From positions 1 through 34,893 of the forward strand of contig JAADIO010000001.1 of the NCBI GenBank assembly GCA_013151235.1: a DNA stretch of 34,893 nucleotides, given 5' to 3'. The notes under the pieces were generated by a model. That model made no database searches. It saw only the letters and a list, made by a program, of their open reading frames with translations, and was not told the DNA's origin. This document shows, in pieces, positions 25,475 to 32,436 of the stretch. Origin of the DNA: Deltaproteobacteria bacterium (lineage in GTDB: Bacteria; CG2-30-53-67). The position numbers and the translations under genes are program-made. Each line of letters starts with the position of its first letter. Positions within the stretch are counted from its first letter, which is position 1.

Positions 25475-28126
25475 TCACCTCGCTTGATGACAGACGTTGC
25501 ATTCCGCACTGACCGTATAGCGGTAAGGAGACCCCCAGGTGACCGATGTCTGGTTCTGATGGCAGGCAACGTTGGTGCAGGTTTTCGTAGCAGGATCGAA
25601 GGAAGCGGTACTTAGATCCTGGGGGGTCTTCAGGGTCACCGGATCCGGCGTAAACACCACGTCTTTTGTGCCGTTGACATGCTTGGCCTTGTTGAATATA
25701 TCGACATTCTCGAAGGTCGTCTCCCCCTGTGCATCCTGGGTCCATGGAGCCTCATCCCGTACCGTATCGTAATGACAGGTCCGACACTGAAGTGGGCCGA
25801 ATCCCATATTCCAGGCATGAAGGCTGACGTCACCGTTTTGATCACGCCATCCGTGACTGTCACCGGCACCGGCGGAATCGACGGACGCATCATTGATGAT
25901 CGGGAAACCGTGACAGCCGTTGCAGCCGAACTGATCCACCCCCCATTGCGGGGTGCGGTAACGGCGGGTCTGAACAACGAGACTCTGCCAGGTCGGATCG
26001 TAGATCAATGGATAGATGATATTCCCGTCAACAACGGTCGGTTCCGGCACGGCGTCCGTCGTCGTCGTCACGGTTTCGCTGTGACAATAGACATTGCTGC
26101 AGGTCCCTTTCGTGTAGGTCAGGGGGATCCGGCCTCCATCATCGACAAAGACCTGAGTCCCCGGCGTGTAGGTCGCAGTCTTCGGGTTCTTCGCCTTGAG
26201 AGAGCCCGCCGGTGCATTCGGGCTATAAAGTTCAATCTCCGCCGAACCTCCGCCACTGTTTGCGACACCGTCCATATGTTTCAGGATATCCATGGGGTGG
26301 CAGTTCCCGCAGTTCATCAGGTAGACCGATGACTGGGAGATCACATCCTGTGCGATCTTCGTGCTTCCGTAAACCGCCTGGTCCACGCTCCCCCCGAAAT
26401 GAATCAGGTGGGTCCCCGTCTTCGGCGGAACCTCGTGGCAGGTGCCGCACTGAGGCTTCATTCCCTTGTCATGGGGATGACAGGCCATACAGTTCGCCCC
26501 GTCGTTATGCCCGACATAGTTCCCGTTAGAATCGAGGTCACCCGGCGCCTGTCCGTCATTGCGGTGATGATTGGTCCGGGTATGACAGATCTCGCAGATG
26601 TTCTCATCATGGGGCGCCCCGTCGGCGAAGGAGTCGGTCCCCGATGAAGCAGTGAGCGTGACCGTTCCCGTGAGGGTTTGGCCCGTCACGGTATTGTCAT
26701 AGGAAATGTTCCGCCGGAGCAGTTTCCCGTAGGAGGTGCCGAAAGCCCGGTTCTGCTCCTGGGTATGGGGATCGTGACAGGTCACACAATTCTTTGTGCC
26801 CATGTCCCAATTACCATACTTCGTCCCCACGACCTTCGAGGAATGGGTCTTGACAACCGGAGCAGAGCCAAAACCGTAGGGGAAAGCGTCGGGATAGGCC
26901 GCCTTCATAACGCCATTCAACGGGTCGGTGTCGTCCGGGTCGGAATGGCACCGCTGACACTTGTAACGCTGGTCATTGAAGAAATTGTTCCGGTCGTGGC
27001 ACTTCCCGCAGAGGAGTGCCGCATTATCGGAACGGATCGTGTCGTCGGGATTCTTCAACGGGGCGATATGAGGTGGATCGTACGGATGACAGGAGATCCC
27101 GTTCCGGTCGGGGGTATTGCACCCGACCTTGGCGATGCCGCCCAGAAGATCCGCTCCGTGGCACTTCGTACAATCCTGCGCGTCGGCAAGATAGCTCGGG
27201 CCGTGACTCCCCCCCTTGTCGGCAACATTGACCCATCCTTCCGGATGTCCGGTCTTGACCTCGGGTTTGAATCCTCCGTCATGGGTATGGCAATCGGTAC
27301 AGGGCCGGTCGGCGCCATGTTCAATCGGTTTACCATCGATGTCCAGGTCACCCGGCCCGCTCCCATCGTTGCGATGATGAATCGTCCGGGTATGACAAAC
27401 CTCGCAGATCGATTTCCCCGACGGGACCGACTCCCCCGTTAACGGTGTATCGGTCAGATCGTTCACCTGGACCTCACCGCCGACGGTTTCGCCGGTCACA
27501 TTGTTTGTATAGGTGATATCCTCGCGGAGGAGTTTCCCGAAATGCGTTCCCTTTGCCCGGTCCTGTTCCTGGGAATGGGGGTTATGACAGGTCACACAGT
27601 CGATGTGCCAGTTGCCATATTCCGTCCCGACATTCTCCGAAGAGTGACTCTCCACGACCGGGGCCGTACCGAACCCGTAAGGAAACGGTTCAGGATAGGC
27701 TTCCTTCATGACCCCGTTCAAGGGATCGCTGTGATCAGACGGATCGGAATGGCATCGCTGACACTTGAACCGCTGCTGATTGAAGAAGTCCTTCAGGTCA
27801 TGGCACTTCCCGCAGAGGAGCCTCGCATTGTCGGAACGGACCGTACCGTCGGAATTGATCAGGGTCTCAAGATGAGGCGGGTCGTTGGGATGGCAGGTAA
27901 TCCCGTTGCGGCTCGCCGTACTGCAGCTCACCTTGGCAAGCCCCCCCGTCAGTGCATCCCCGTGACATTTCGTGCATTGATCCGGGTCCTTTTCATAATG
28001 CTTTCCATGGACCTGCACCCAGTTCGAAGGGTGATCCGCACCTTCGGGACTGAAGACGCTCCCCGAATTCGGGCTACTACAGGCGGACATAAAAAGGAAC
28101 AAACAGAGGAGAGCGAGTCGCTTCAT
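25475..28126 (-). CDS. Outer-surface multiheme lipoprotein cytochrome with 17 CxxCH sites (up to 21 heme-like motifs)
   Basis: An 883-residue lipoprotein with a short signal peptide and lipobox MSAC (Cys16). I count 17 CxxCH motifs, two CxxxxCH motifs (CSNVYCH, CTNVACH) of the Geobacter CxxxxCH-CxxCH type, and two C-x9-CH motifs (CSTASRNGITCH, CNTPDRNGISCH). The first 560 residues are a tandem duplication of about 268 residues, each half with six CxxCH sites in the same order. The last third has five CxxCH and both CxxxxCH sites. ATG 28126 overlaps the upstream stop as ATGA; ATG 28135 adds three residues. It is last in the operon barrel, pentaheme lipoprotein, multiheme lipoprotein, so it is probably the outer-face cytochrome of a porin-cytochrome conduit for extracellular electron acceptors. 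Confidence 0.9.
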   Translation of the reverse strand: MKRLALLCLFLFMSACSSPNSGSVFSPEGADHPSNWVQVHGKHYEKDPDQCTKCHGDALTGGLAKVSCSTASRNGITCHPNDPPHLETLINSDGTVRSDNARLLCGKCHDLKDFFNQQRFKCQRCHSDPSDHSDPLNGVMKEAYPEPFPYGFGTAPVVESHSSENVGTEYGNWHIDCVTCHNPHSQEQDRAKGTHFGKLLREDITYTNNVTGETVGGEVQVNDLTDTPLTGESVPSGKSICEVCHTRTIHHRNDGSGPGDLDIDGKPIEHGADRPCTDCHTHDGGFKPEVKTGHPEGWVNVADKGGSHGPSYLADAQDCTKCHGADLLGGIAKVGCNTPDRNGISCHPYDPPHIAPLKNPDDTIRSDNAALLCGKCHDRNNFFNDQRYKCQRCHSDPDDTDPLNGVMKAAYPDAFPYGFGSAPVVKTHSSKVVGTKYGNWDMGTKNCVTCHDPHTQEQNRAFGTSYGKLLRRNISYDNTVTGQTLTGTVTLTASSGTDSFADGAPHDENICEICHTRTNHHRNDGQAPGDLDSNGNYVGHNDGANCMACHPHDKGMKPQCGTCHEVPPKTGTHLIHFGGSVDQAVYGSTKIAQDVISQSSVYLMNCGNCHPMDILKHMDGVANSGGGSAEIELYSPNAPAGSLKAKNPKTATYTPGTQVFVDDGGRIPLTYTKGTCSNVYCHSETVTTTTDAVPEPTVVDGNIIYPLIYDPTWQSLVVQTRRYRTPQWGVDQFGCNGCHGFPIINDASVDSAGAGDSHGWRDQNGDVSLHAWNMGFGPLQCRTCHYDTVRDEAPWTQDAQGETTFENVDIFNKAKHVNGTKDVVFTPDPVTLKTPQDLSTASFDPATKTCTNVACHQNQTSVTWGSPYRYTVSAECNVCHQAR
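26480..27976 (-). repeat. Tandem duplication inside the multiheme cytochrome gene
   Basis: Two copies (about 27281-27976 and 26480-27172) encode the same series CTKCH, C-x9-CH, CGKCH, CQRCH, CVTCH, CEVCH/CEICH, CTDCH/CMACH. Blocks such as HRNDG-PGDLD and YGFG-APVV recur at a period of about 268 residues. The copies are diverged at many positions, so the duplication is old. Confidence 0.8.
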
Positions 28127-28563
28127 TTGTGGCATGCCTTACACCTCTCGTTGTTGTTGCGGCCATGACATTTGAGACAGGGCGCCGGGTTAATCCGGCC
28201 GTCGATCCGGTGCTGTGTCAGGTAATCCCCCCGATGAGGGAGGAAACGATTCGGTTTATCCTTGAACTTGTCGCTCGGTTTGATTTCTTCCTTGTTGGCA
28301 TGGCAATCCTCGCAGAAGGATTCCTTGTGACAAAGGTCGCAGATCCGCTTCTGCTGCACGGCGTAGTATTTATGCCGCATGTCCCAATCGGAGGTGTGAC
28401 TGAAAGAAGCCCGAAAATCCTCATGACATTCGCTGCACATCGGCGGTTGCGTAAACTGTATCGGGTGCTCCCTGAGGATACTGTCCATGGTTGCACAGGC
28501 ATAAAGTCCTCCCGAAAAGAGGACCATAAAAATGAGCGTCAATTTCAGGGTCGTCCGGTTCAT
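28123..28563 (-). CDS. Pentaheme lipoprotein cytochrome of a porin-cytochrome conduit
   Basis: A 146-residue lipoprotein cytochrome. From ATG 28563 the signal peptide ends in the lipobox LYAC (Cys23). Five CxxCH sites follow: CSECH, CDLCH, CEDCH, CLKCH and CKACH. The frame extends to 28644, but ATG 28563 has AAAGGAG upstream, begins the signal peptide and overlaps the barrel-gene stop as ATGA. Its stop likewise overlaps the next start. The position between a beta-barrel and a large surface cytochrome suggests a periplasmic-side or barrel-plugging electron carrier, the role of OmaB/MtrA, although it is smaller and has fewer hemes than those. Confidence 0.87.
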   Translation of the reverse strand: MNRTTLKLTLIFMVLFSGGLYACATMDSILREHPIQFTQPPMCSECHEDFRASFSHTSDWDMRHKYYAVQQKRICDLCHKESFCEDCHANKEEIKPSDKFKDKPNRFLPHRGDYLTQHRIDGRINPAPCLKCHGRNNNERCKACHK

Positions 28564-29957
28564 TCCGTCTTCTCCTTTGTTGAATCGTCCGCCCCGGAAT
28601 CCGCGGAACCGTTGTCCTTTTTCCATGGGAAGGGAAACGTCCATGCCGGCAGATGAATATCCGACAATGCAAGCTTTGGCATTTTCATCTTCGGCATCTT
28701 CACCGGGGAGATATCGAAATTATGGATATACTTCACAAAGAGGCGGAGATCCGTGGAATAGGTCGGATTATCCCCATATTCGATATTCGCGGAGACGCGG
28801 CTGTTCTCTCCCAAGGCGTATCCACCGACGACCGAGAAAGAGAAAGCGTTGGAGTCACCGTTGATCGAGGCATCATAGTGGACGTTGAAAAGATCGAGGG
28901 TGACATCCGCCTTGTCGTATTTCTTGAAAGCGTAGACACGGAATTCATAGTAACGCCGGGCATCGCTCTGCCCGTCCATCCTGTAAAGAGAACAGCCGCC
29001 CCCCATTTCATCCTCGGACTGCCAAGTCAGTCCCGCCCCATAGTAGTTCGCATTGTCGGTCACACTGTAGTTGTAGTTTCGCAGGAGCGCAGTCAAAACC
29101 AGGTCGTCCCGGAGAGTGTATTCCCCCCGGAGACCGAGTTCCAGCATCTTCTCGTCGGGATCGAGGACACCGAGGCCCATATCGAAGACCCCGGTGGTAT
29201 GGGTGTCGACATCGGCAAAATAGTTCTTGTAATCGACGTCATCGAACTCCCCGATAAGCCGGAGTTCATCGAGAGGCACATAAGTGACCGTGTAGGAATG
29301 CTCCATCCATCCCGTGGTCTCCCCGTTGTAGGTCGACCGGCCGAAGACTTCAACTTTCTCCATGGGATGGACATGAAGATCGAGTCCCTCCTCCGTACGG
29401 AAATCGCTCCCGTTGTTTCGCTCCTTCAGGTAGGAAATTCCCACTTGGTACAGCCCCGGCTGCCGCCGGTAGACGCGGGCCCCGAATATCCTGTCGGAGC
29501 TTCGCGTATCGAAATCGGTCTCCACGGGGACCCCCCCGTAAGCCGCCGCGCCGAAACCGTGGAGAAAATCACTCCGAGCATAAAGACCGTCAACGCTTTC
29601 CGAAGCCACCCCTTCGTAGACCGGGACACGGCCAAAGTCAACAACGGTATTCGCCGTATCCCGGTGCAAGTCGACGTAGGCATACTGCAGGTCGAGATTC
29701 GCATTCCGCTCATCGAAACTCTTCTGATTGTTCAGGTCACGTCGGGCCCAGCCGCCGAAGTGGAAGGAATACTCATCTTTCGCGAAATCATTGAGGGAAA
29801 AGTCGAGATATTCAAAGAGAGGGAGATAGGTGTCACCATCGTAAGACTCCCGGCCCTGAAAATAGGTCCTGGAACTGCCGGTCATGTCAACGGCGAACAA
29901 CGGCGCCGGCACACAGAACAAAACCATCAGCAGCACGATCGTGCCTTCTTTGATCAT
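28560..29957 (-). CDS. Outer-membrane beta-barrel of a porin-cytochrome conduit
   Basis: A 465-residue exported protein with a signal peptide ending APLFA (residue 22). Most of the mature chain alternates polar and hydrophobic/aromatic residues, with repeated strand-turn patterns rich in Tyr, Asp, Asn and Gly, as in outer-membrane porins. Strands appear to end near residue 415. The rest is an unusual tail rich in Met, Pro and Lys (PVKMPKMKMPKLALSD) followed by a charged end. AAGGAGG precedes the ATG. The stop overlaps the start of the pentaheme lipoprotein gene (ATGA). No heme motif is present. By context it would hold the cytochrome wire across the outer membrane. I do not recognise it as a specific named porin. 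Confidence 0.8.
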   Translation of the reverse strand: MIKEGTIVLLMVLFCVPAPLFAVDMTGSSRTYFQGRESYDGDTYLPLFEYLDFSLNDFAKDEYSFHFGGWARRDLNNQKSFDERNANLDLQYAYVDLHRDTANTVVDFGRVPVYEGVASESVDGLYARSDFLHGFGAAAYGGVPVETDFDTRSSDRIFGARVYRRQPGLYQVGISYLKERNNGSDFRTEEGLDLHVHPMEKVEVFGRSTYNGETTGWMEHSYTVTYVPLDELRLIGEFDDVDYKNYFADVDTHTTGVFDMGLGVLDPDEKMLELGLRGEYTLRDDLVLTALLRNYNYSVTDNANYYGAGLTWQSEDEMGGGCSLYRMDGQSDARRYYEFRVYAFKKYDKADVTLDLFNVHYDASINGDSNAFSFSVVGGYALGENSRVSANIEYGDNPTYSTDLRLFVKYIHNFDISPVKMPKMKMPKLALSDIHLPAWTFPFPWKKDNGSADSGADDSTKEKTE

Positions 29958-30035
29958 ATCGCCTCCTTGAATTTATAGAAGGGCTCACAACAGGACCTCA
30001 ACGCAGCCCCGCCTCTCAATTATCTATTGCAGAAA

Positions 30036-30064
30036 ATAACAGAATCTTTTGTCGGGGGAAACAA
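30036..30064 (-). promoter_or_regulatory. Possible promoter of the porin-cytochrome operon
   Basis: On the minus strand TTGTTT (30059-30064) and TGTTAT (30036-30041) are 17 bp apart, about 80 bp before the barrel ATG. Each hexamer matches the consensus at about four of six positions. Confidence 0.35.
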
Positions 30065-30211
30065 CGAAGGGAAAATGGCAAACAGGCTGAGCCTACCCCC
30101 CCCTCCGTTGCGTGGGTCAACATACGTCATCAGAGAAAGGATTGCAAGGAAAATTTCAGGACGTATCCAGTCACGACAACAAAGATTCCGGCTGTGGCTT
30201 TTTTTTTCGGT

Positions 30212-30240
30212 TTGACACCGCTTTTGGTTAATGCTACATT
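30212..30240 (+). promoter_or_regulatory. Promoter of the HesB-like selenoprotein gene
   Basis: A perfect TTGACA (30212-30217) and TACATT (30235-30240) are separated by 17 bp. The predicted start is about 43 nt before the ATG at 30290, which has AAAGGAG upstream. Confidence 0.65.
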
Positions 30241-30289
30241 TTGCCACATGGTGAATTATGATTAAAGAACGAATCAAAGGAGATGTTCC

Positions 30290-30577
30290 ATGTTGTCCCT
30301 GACCGAAAAATGCATTGAGAAATTCAAGGAGATTCTGGAGGAGAGGAATACCGCCGACCAGGGGATCCGACTCTTCACCGCCCCCGGGGGCTGAGGCCCC
30401 TCTCTGGCGATGGATATTGCCAAGGACGCCCGTGACGGCGACCAAACTGTACCCTTCGGAGACCTAAAGGTCTTTCTGACCCCCGAGGCCAATGTCATGC
30501 TCATGAACTCCACCATTGATTTTTCAGAGACCCTCGGTTTTTCAATTACCGGAACACCGAAAAATTCCTGTTGCTGA
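30290..30577 (+). CDS. HesB/IscA-family selenoprotein (UGA-encoded selenocysteine at residue 35)
   Basis: A 95-residue protein of the HesB/IscA A-type iron-sulfur carrier family, readable only if the in-frame TGA at 30392-30394 encodes selenocysteine. Up to codon 34 it reads MLSLTEKCIEKFKEILEE and ends RLFTAPGG. After the TGA it continues GPSLAMDIAKDARDGD, then VFLTPEANVMLMNSTIDF, and ends ITGTPKNSCC. The TGA sits where IscA has its first cluster-binding Cys, and the C-terminal Cys pair matches the second site. Right after the TGA, GGCGAT and ATTGCC pair around a GGAT loop (30406-30421); the loop begins 17 nt after the TGA and starts with G, as bacterial SECIS elements do. AAAGGAG and a good promoter precede it. 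HesB-like selenoproteins are a known family; SelA/B/C/D lie outside this window. Confidence 0.85.
30406..30421 (+). promoter_or_regulatory. Bacterial SECIS-like hairpin
   Basis: A six-pair stem (GGCGAT with ATTGCC, one G-U) encloses the loop GGAT. It lies inside the coding region just downstream of the TGA, at the spacing bacterial SelB requires, and has G at the first loop positions. Confidence 0.75.
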
Positions 30578-30616
30578 CAATAAAATTTGACGGTGATAAC
30601 AAAGTGATCGTCTTTG

Positions 30617-30856
30617 ATGCAGCGTGGACGGCGCCTCCTCTGCATCTTCTCGCCCCCCCATTGAGGACGCCGGACAGCCGATGACATGATCAAAGGCGGC
30701 GACCCGGCGCCCCCCCCAATGGTCCACAAAGCCCTCGAATGGGTCCGCCGTTCCATGGAAAAGACCGGCCGTTACCGTGAAGATCGGAAACAGTTACGGA
30801 AGATTCTTAAATTTTCCCCTGAGATTCTGTGTCATGCGGACCGATCCAATGATTAA
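30617..30856 (+). pseudogene. Probable remnant or frameshifted small gene, unidentified
   Basis: The stretch after the selenoprotein gene has coding-like codon use but no intact frame. From 30686 a 56-codon frame reads MIKGGDPAPPPMVHKALEWV and continues with a charged helix, RRSMEKTGRYREDRK, ending at 30856. Upstream in the same frame there is a TGA at 30662 and an ATG at 30617 without a ribosome binding site. A second frame near 30582-30683 contains FDGDNKVIVFDAAW. Runs of seven and eight C (30653-30659 and near 30711-30718) could hide frameshifts. I cannot name a family. Confidence 0.3.
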
Positions 30857-30900
30857 GCGGGCAAAGAAGGATGAACCGTGAGGAGGTTAATTTTCCTGTT

Positions 30901-31629
30901 TTAACCGAGTCTCGAAAGTGACGGGAAAAGGTTCATGATCCAGCCGGAGAGGATCCCGAGACGGTTGGTCAGGATCAGGACCCCGATGATCATCAGAAGC
31001 CCCCCCGACGCGATCTCCACAACCTTGAAGTGTCTTTTCACACGTTCAAAAAAGTTCAGGAACCAACCGGTGGCCAGGCCGGTCAACAGGAAAGGAAGGC
31101 CCAGCCCCAAGGCGTAGACCGACAGAAGCAGCACCCCGAAGGAAACACTCTCCTGCGTCCCCGCCATCGAGAGGATCCCCGCCAGGATCGGGCCGATACA
31201 GGGAGTCCATCCGAAGGCGAAGGCGATCCCCATGAGAAAGGCCTGGAGATAGGAACTTTTCCCGGTTTTCAGATGGAGCCGTTTTTCGTAATTCAAAAAC
31301 CCGATCCGGTAAATCCCCATCGTGTGAAGGCCGAACACAATGAGAAGAAGTCCGGCCGCCTTGCGCAGAAGCCCCATCTGACTGCCGATAAGGCGGCCGA
31401 AGAAGGTCGCCGATGCCCCCAGGAGGACAAAGACAAGGGAAAATCCGGCCACAAAGAGCAGCGAGCTTAAAAAGACACCGGAGAGAATCGGGGCGGATTT
31501 CTCCTTCTCCACTAGTTTCTCCACGGAGACGCCTGAGATAAAAGAGATGTAGGCCGGAACGAGAGGAAGGACGCAGGGGGAAACAAAGGAGAGCAACCCG
31601 CCCAAGAAAGCGAAGAGTACCTGATCCAC
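30901..31629 (-). CDS. ccdA: CcdA/DsbD-type thiol-disulfide membrane transporter
   Basis: A 242-residue inner-membrane protein with six predicted helices. The conserved cysteines are in SFVSPCVLPLVPAYISF (helix 1) and FGWTPCIGPILAGI (helix 4), the hallmark of CcdA/DsbD cores that carry reducing equivalents from cytoplasmic thioredoxin to the periplasm. In bacteria rich in c-type cytochromes this keeps apocytochrome CxxCH thiols reduced for heme attachment, which fits this neighbourhood. The start is GTG 31629 with AGGAGG 7 nt upstream. It follows the lipoprotein gene by 48 bp and probably belongs to the ubiD-lipoprotein-ccdA operon. Confidence 0.9.
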   Translation of the reverse strand: MDQVLFAFLGGLLSFVSPCVLPLVPAYISFISGVSVEKLVEKEKSAPILSGVFLSSLLFVAGFSLVFVLLGASATFFGRLIGSQMGLLRKAAGLLLIVFGLHTMGIYRIGFLNYEKRLHLKTGKSSYLQAFLMGIAFAFGWTPCIGPILAGILSMAGTQESVSFGVLLLSVYALGLGLPFLLTGLATGWFLNFFERVKRHFKVVEIASGGLLMIIGVLILTNRLGILSGWIMNLFPSLSRLG

Positions 31630-31677
31630 AAGAAACCTCCTGACAAAAACCGTCCCGCCGGAAAACCGGACGGAGAA

Positions 31678-32421
31678 TTACGGAGCGGGCTGCACGCCGG
31701 GGAAGACCTTGACAACCTCCTTCACCGCCGCCCGCGCAAGTTCTTCCGCCGTCTGCCAGCGGAAGCGGATCCTGGAAGGATGGAAAAACCGCTGCGGTTC
31801 CTCGTTCAGCGGCCGCTGCGTTTCATCATAATCAACGCTGAAAATTTCCCGGCCGTCTTTGACCCGGTACAAAACCAGGCGGAAGGAAATGGAAGCCGGT
31901 TCCACCACCGAATAGCGCCCCCCCCGCCGTTCACGTACCCTCAGCACCTCGCCCACGACCAGGACATCGGCACCGAGTTCCCTGCCGAACCTCTTGATGA
32001 AGGTCAGATTCCTGTAGCGTTCCGGCGGGACTTTTTCCACGGCAAGCCGGAGATGAACCTTCTCGGGAGAGATCACCCTGTAGGGAGCCACCTTGCGCAG
32101 GTCTTCATACAGATAGGAGGAGATCCGTTCCCCCGCTTCGCGGAAATTACGGTGTTCCGCAACCGGCCTGCCGCAAAAGGAACAGAGCAGATCCTCCTTT
32201 TGCCGGTCAGCCTTCGCGATCGGCGGCGCGATCATCGGAAGCACGGCGATTGAACGGATCTCCGTCTTCTTCAGTTCGGGGGACCGCCGGACCTGCATAT
32301 ACCGTGGGAGCTCCACTCCCTTCATCAATTCCCGGACCATCCGGCAGGAGGGGATCAGCAAAAGAAAAAGCAGACCGGCCAGGACCCCGCCCAGGACCGT
32401 CATCCCTGATAATCTTCTCAT
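31678..32421 (-). CDS. Predicted lipoprotein, function unknown
   Basis: A 247-residue protein with a signal peptide and probable lipobox IPSC (Cys26). The mature part contains IRSIAVLPMIAP, a CSFCGRP motif that resembles half of a zinc ribbon, and ELGADVLVVGEVLRVRERRG. That block resembles CsgG- or GNA1162-like lipoproteins, which gather small beta-alpha domains in the periplasm, but the match is weak. I chose ATG 32421 because GGAGG lies 8 nt before it; two GTG codons precede it in frame. It starts 15 bp after ubiD and is followed by ccdA, so it is probably part of one transcript. Confidence 0.72.
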   Translation of the reverse strand: MRRLSGMTVLGGVLAGLLFLLLIPSCRMVRELMKGVELPRYMQVRRSPELKKTEIRSIAVLPMIAPPIAKADRQKEDLLCSFCGRPVAEHRNFREAGERISSYLYEDLRKVAPYRVISPEKVHLRLAVEKVPPERYRNLTFIKRFGRELGADVLVVGEVLRVRERRGGRYSVVEPASISFRLVLYRVKDGREIFSVDYDETQRPLNEEPQRFFHPSRIRFRWQTAEELARAAVKEVVKVFPGVQPAP

Positions 32422-32436
32422 CACCACCGCCTCCGG

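Larger units (their letters stand above)
29958..30289. other. Intergenic region between the conduit operon and the selenoprotein gene
   Basis: No gene is seen. The left part holds a possible minus-strand promoter for the conduit operon (30036-30064), and the right part a plus-strand promoter for the selenoprotein gene (30212-30240). Confidence 0.55.

Noticed and set aside
25475-28126. CRISPR-like or satellite repeat
   Set aside because: The periodicity comes from heme motifs and a diverged gene duplication, not from short identical repeats with spacers.
28653-29978. 441-codon plus-strand frame opposite the beta-barrel
   Set aside because: Shadow frame; the barrel gene has a signal peptide, ribosome binding site and ATGA coupling.
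30020-30445. 141-codon minus-strand frame across the selenoprotein promoter
   Set aside because: Antisense to the HesB-like gene and its promoter, with no family features.
30662-30664. Second TGA as another selenocysteine codon
   Set aside because: No compact hairpin with a small G-starting loop lies at the SECIS distance, and the upstream frame has no ribosome binding site.
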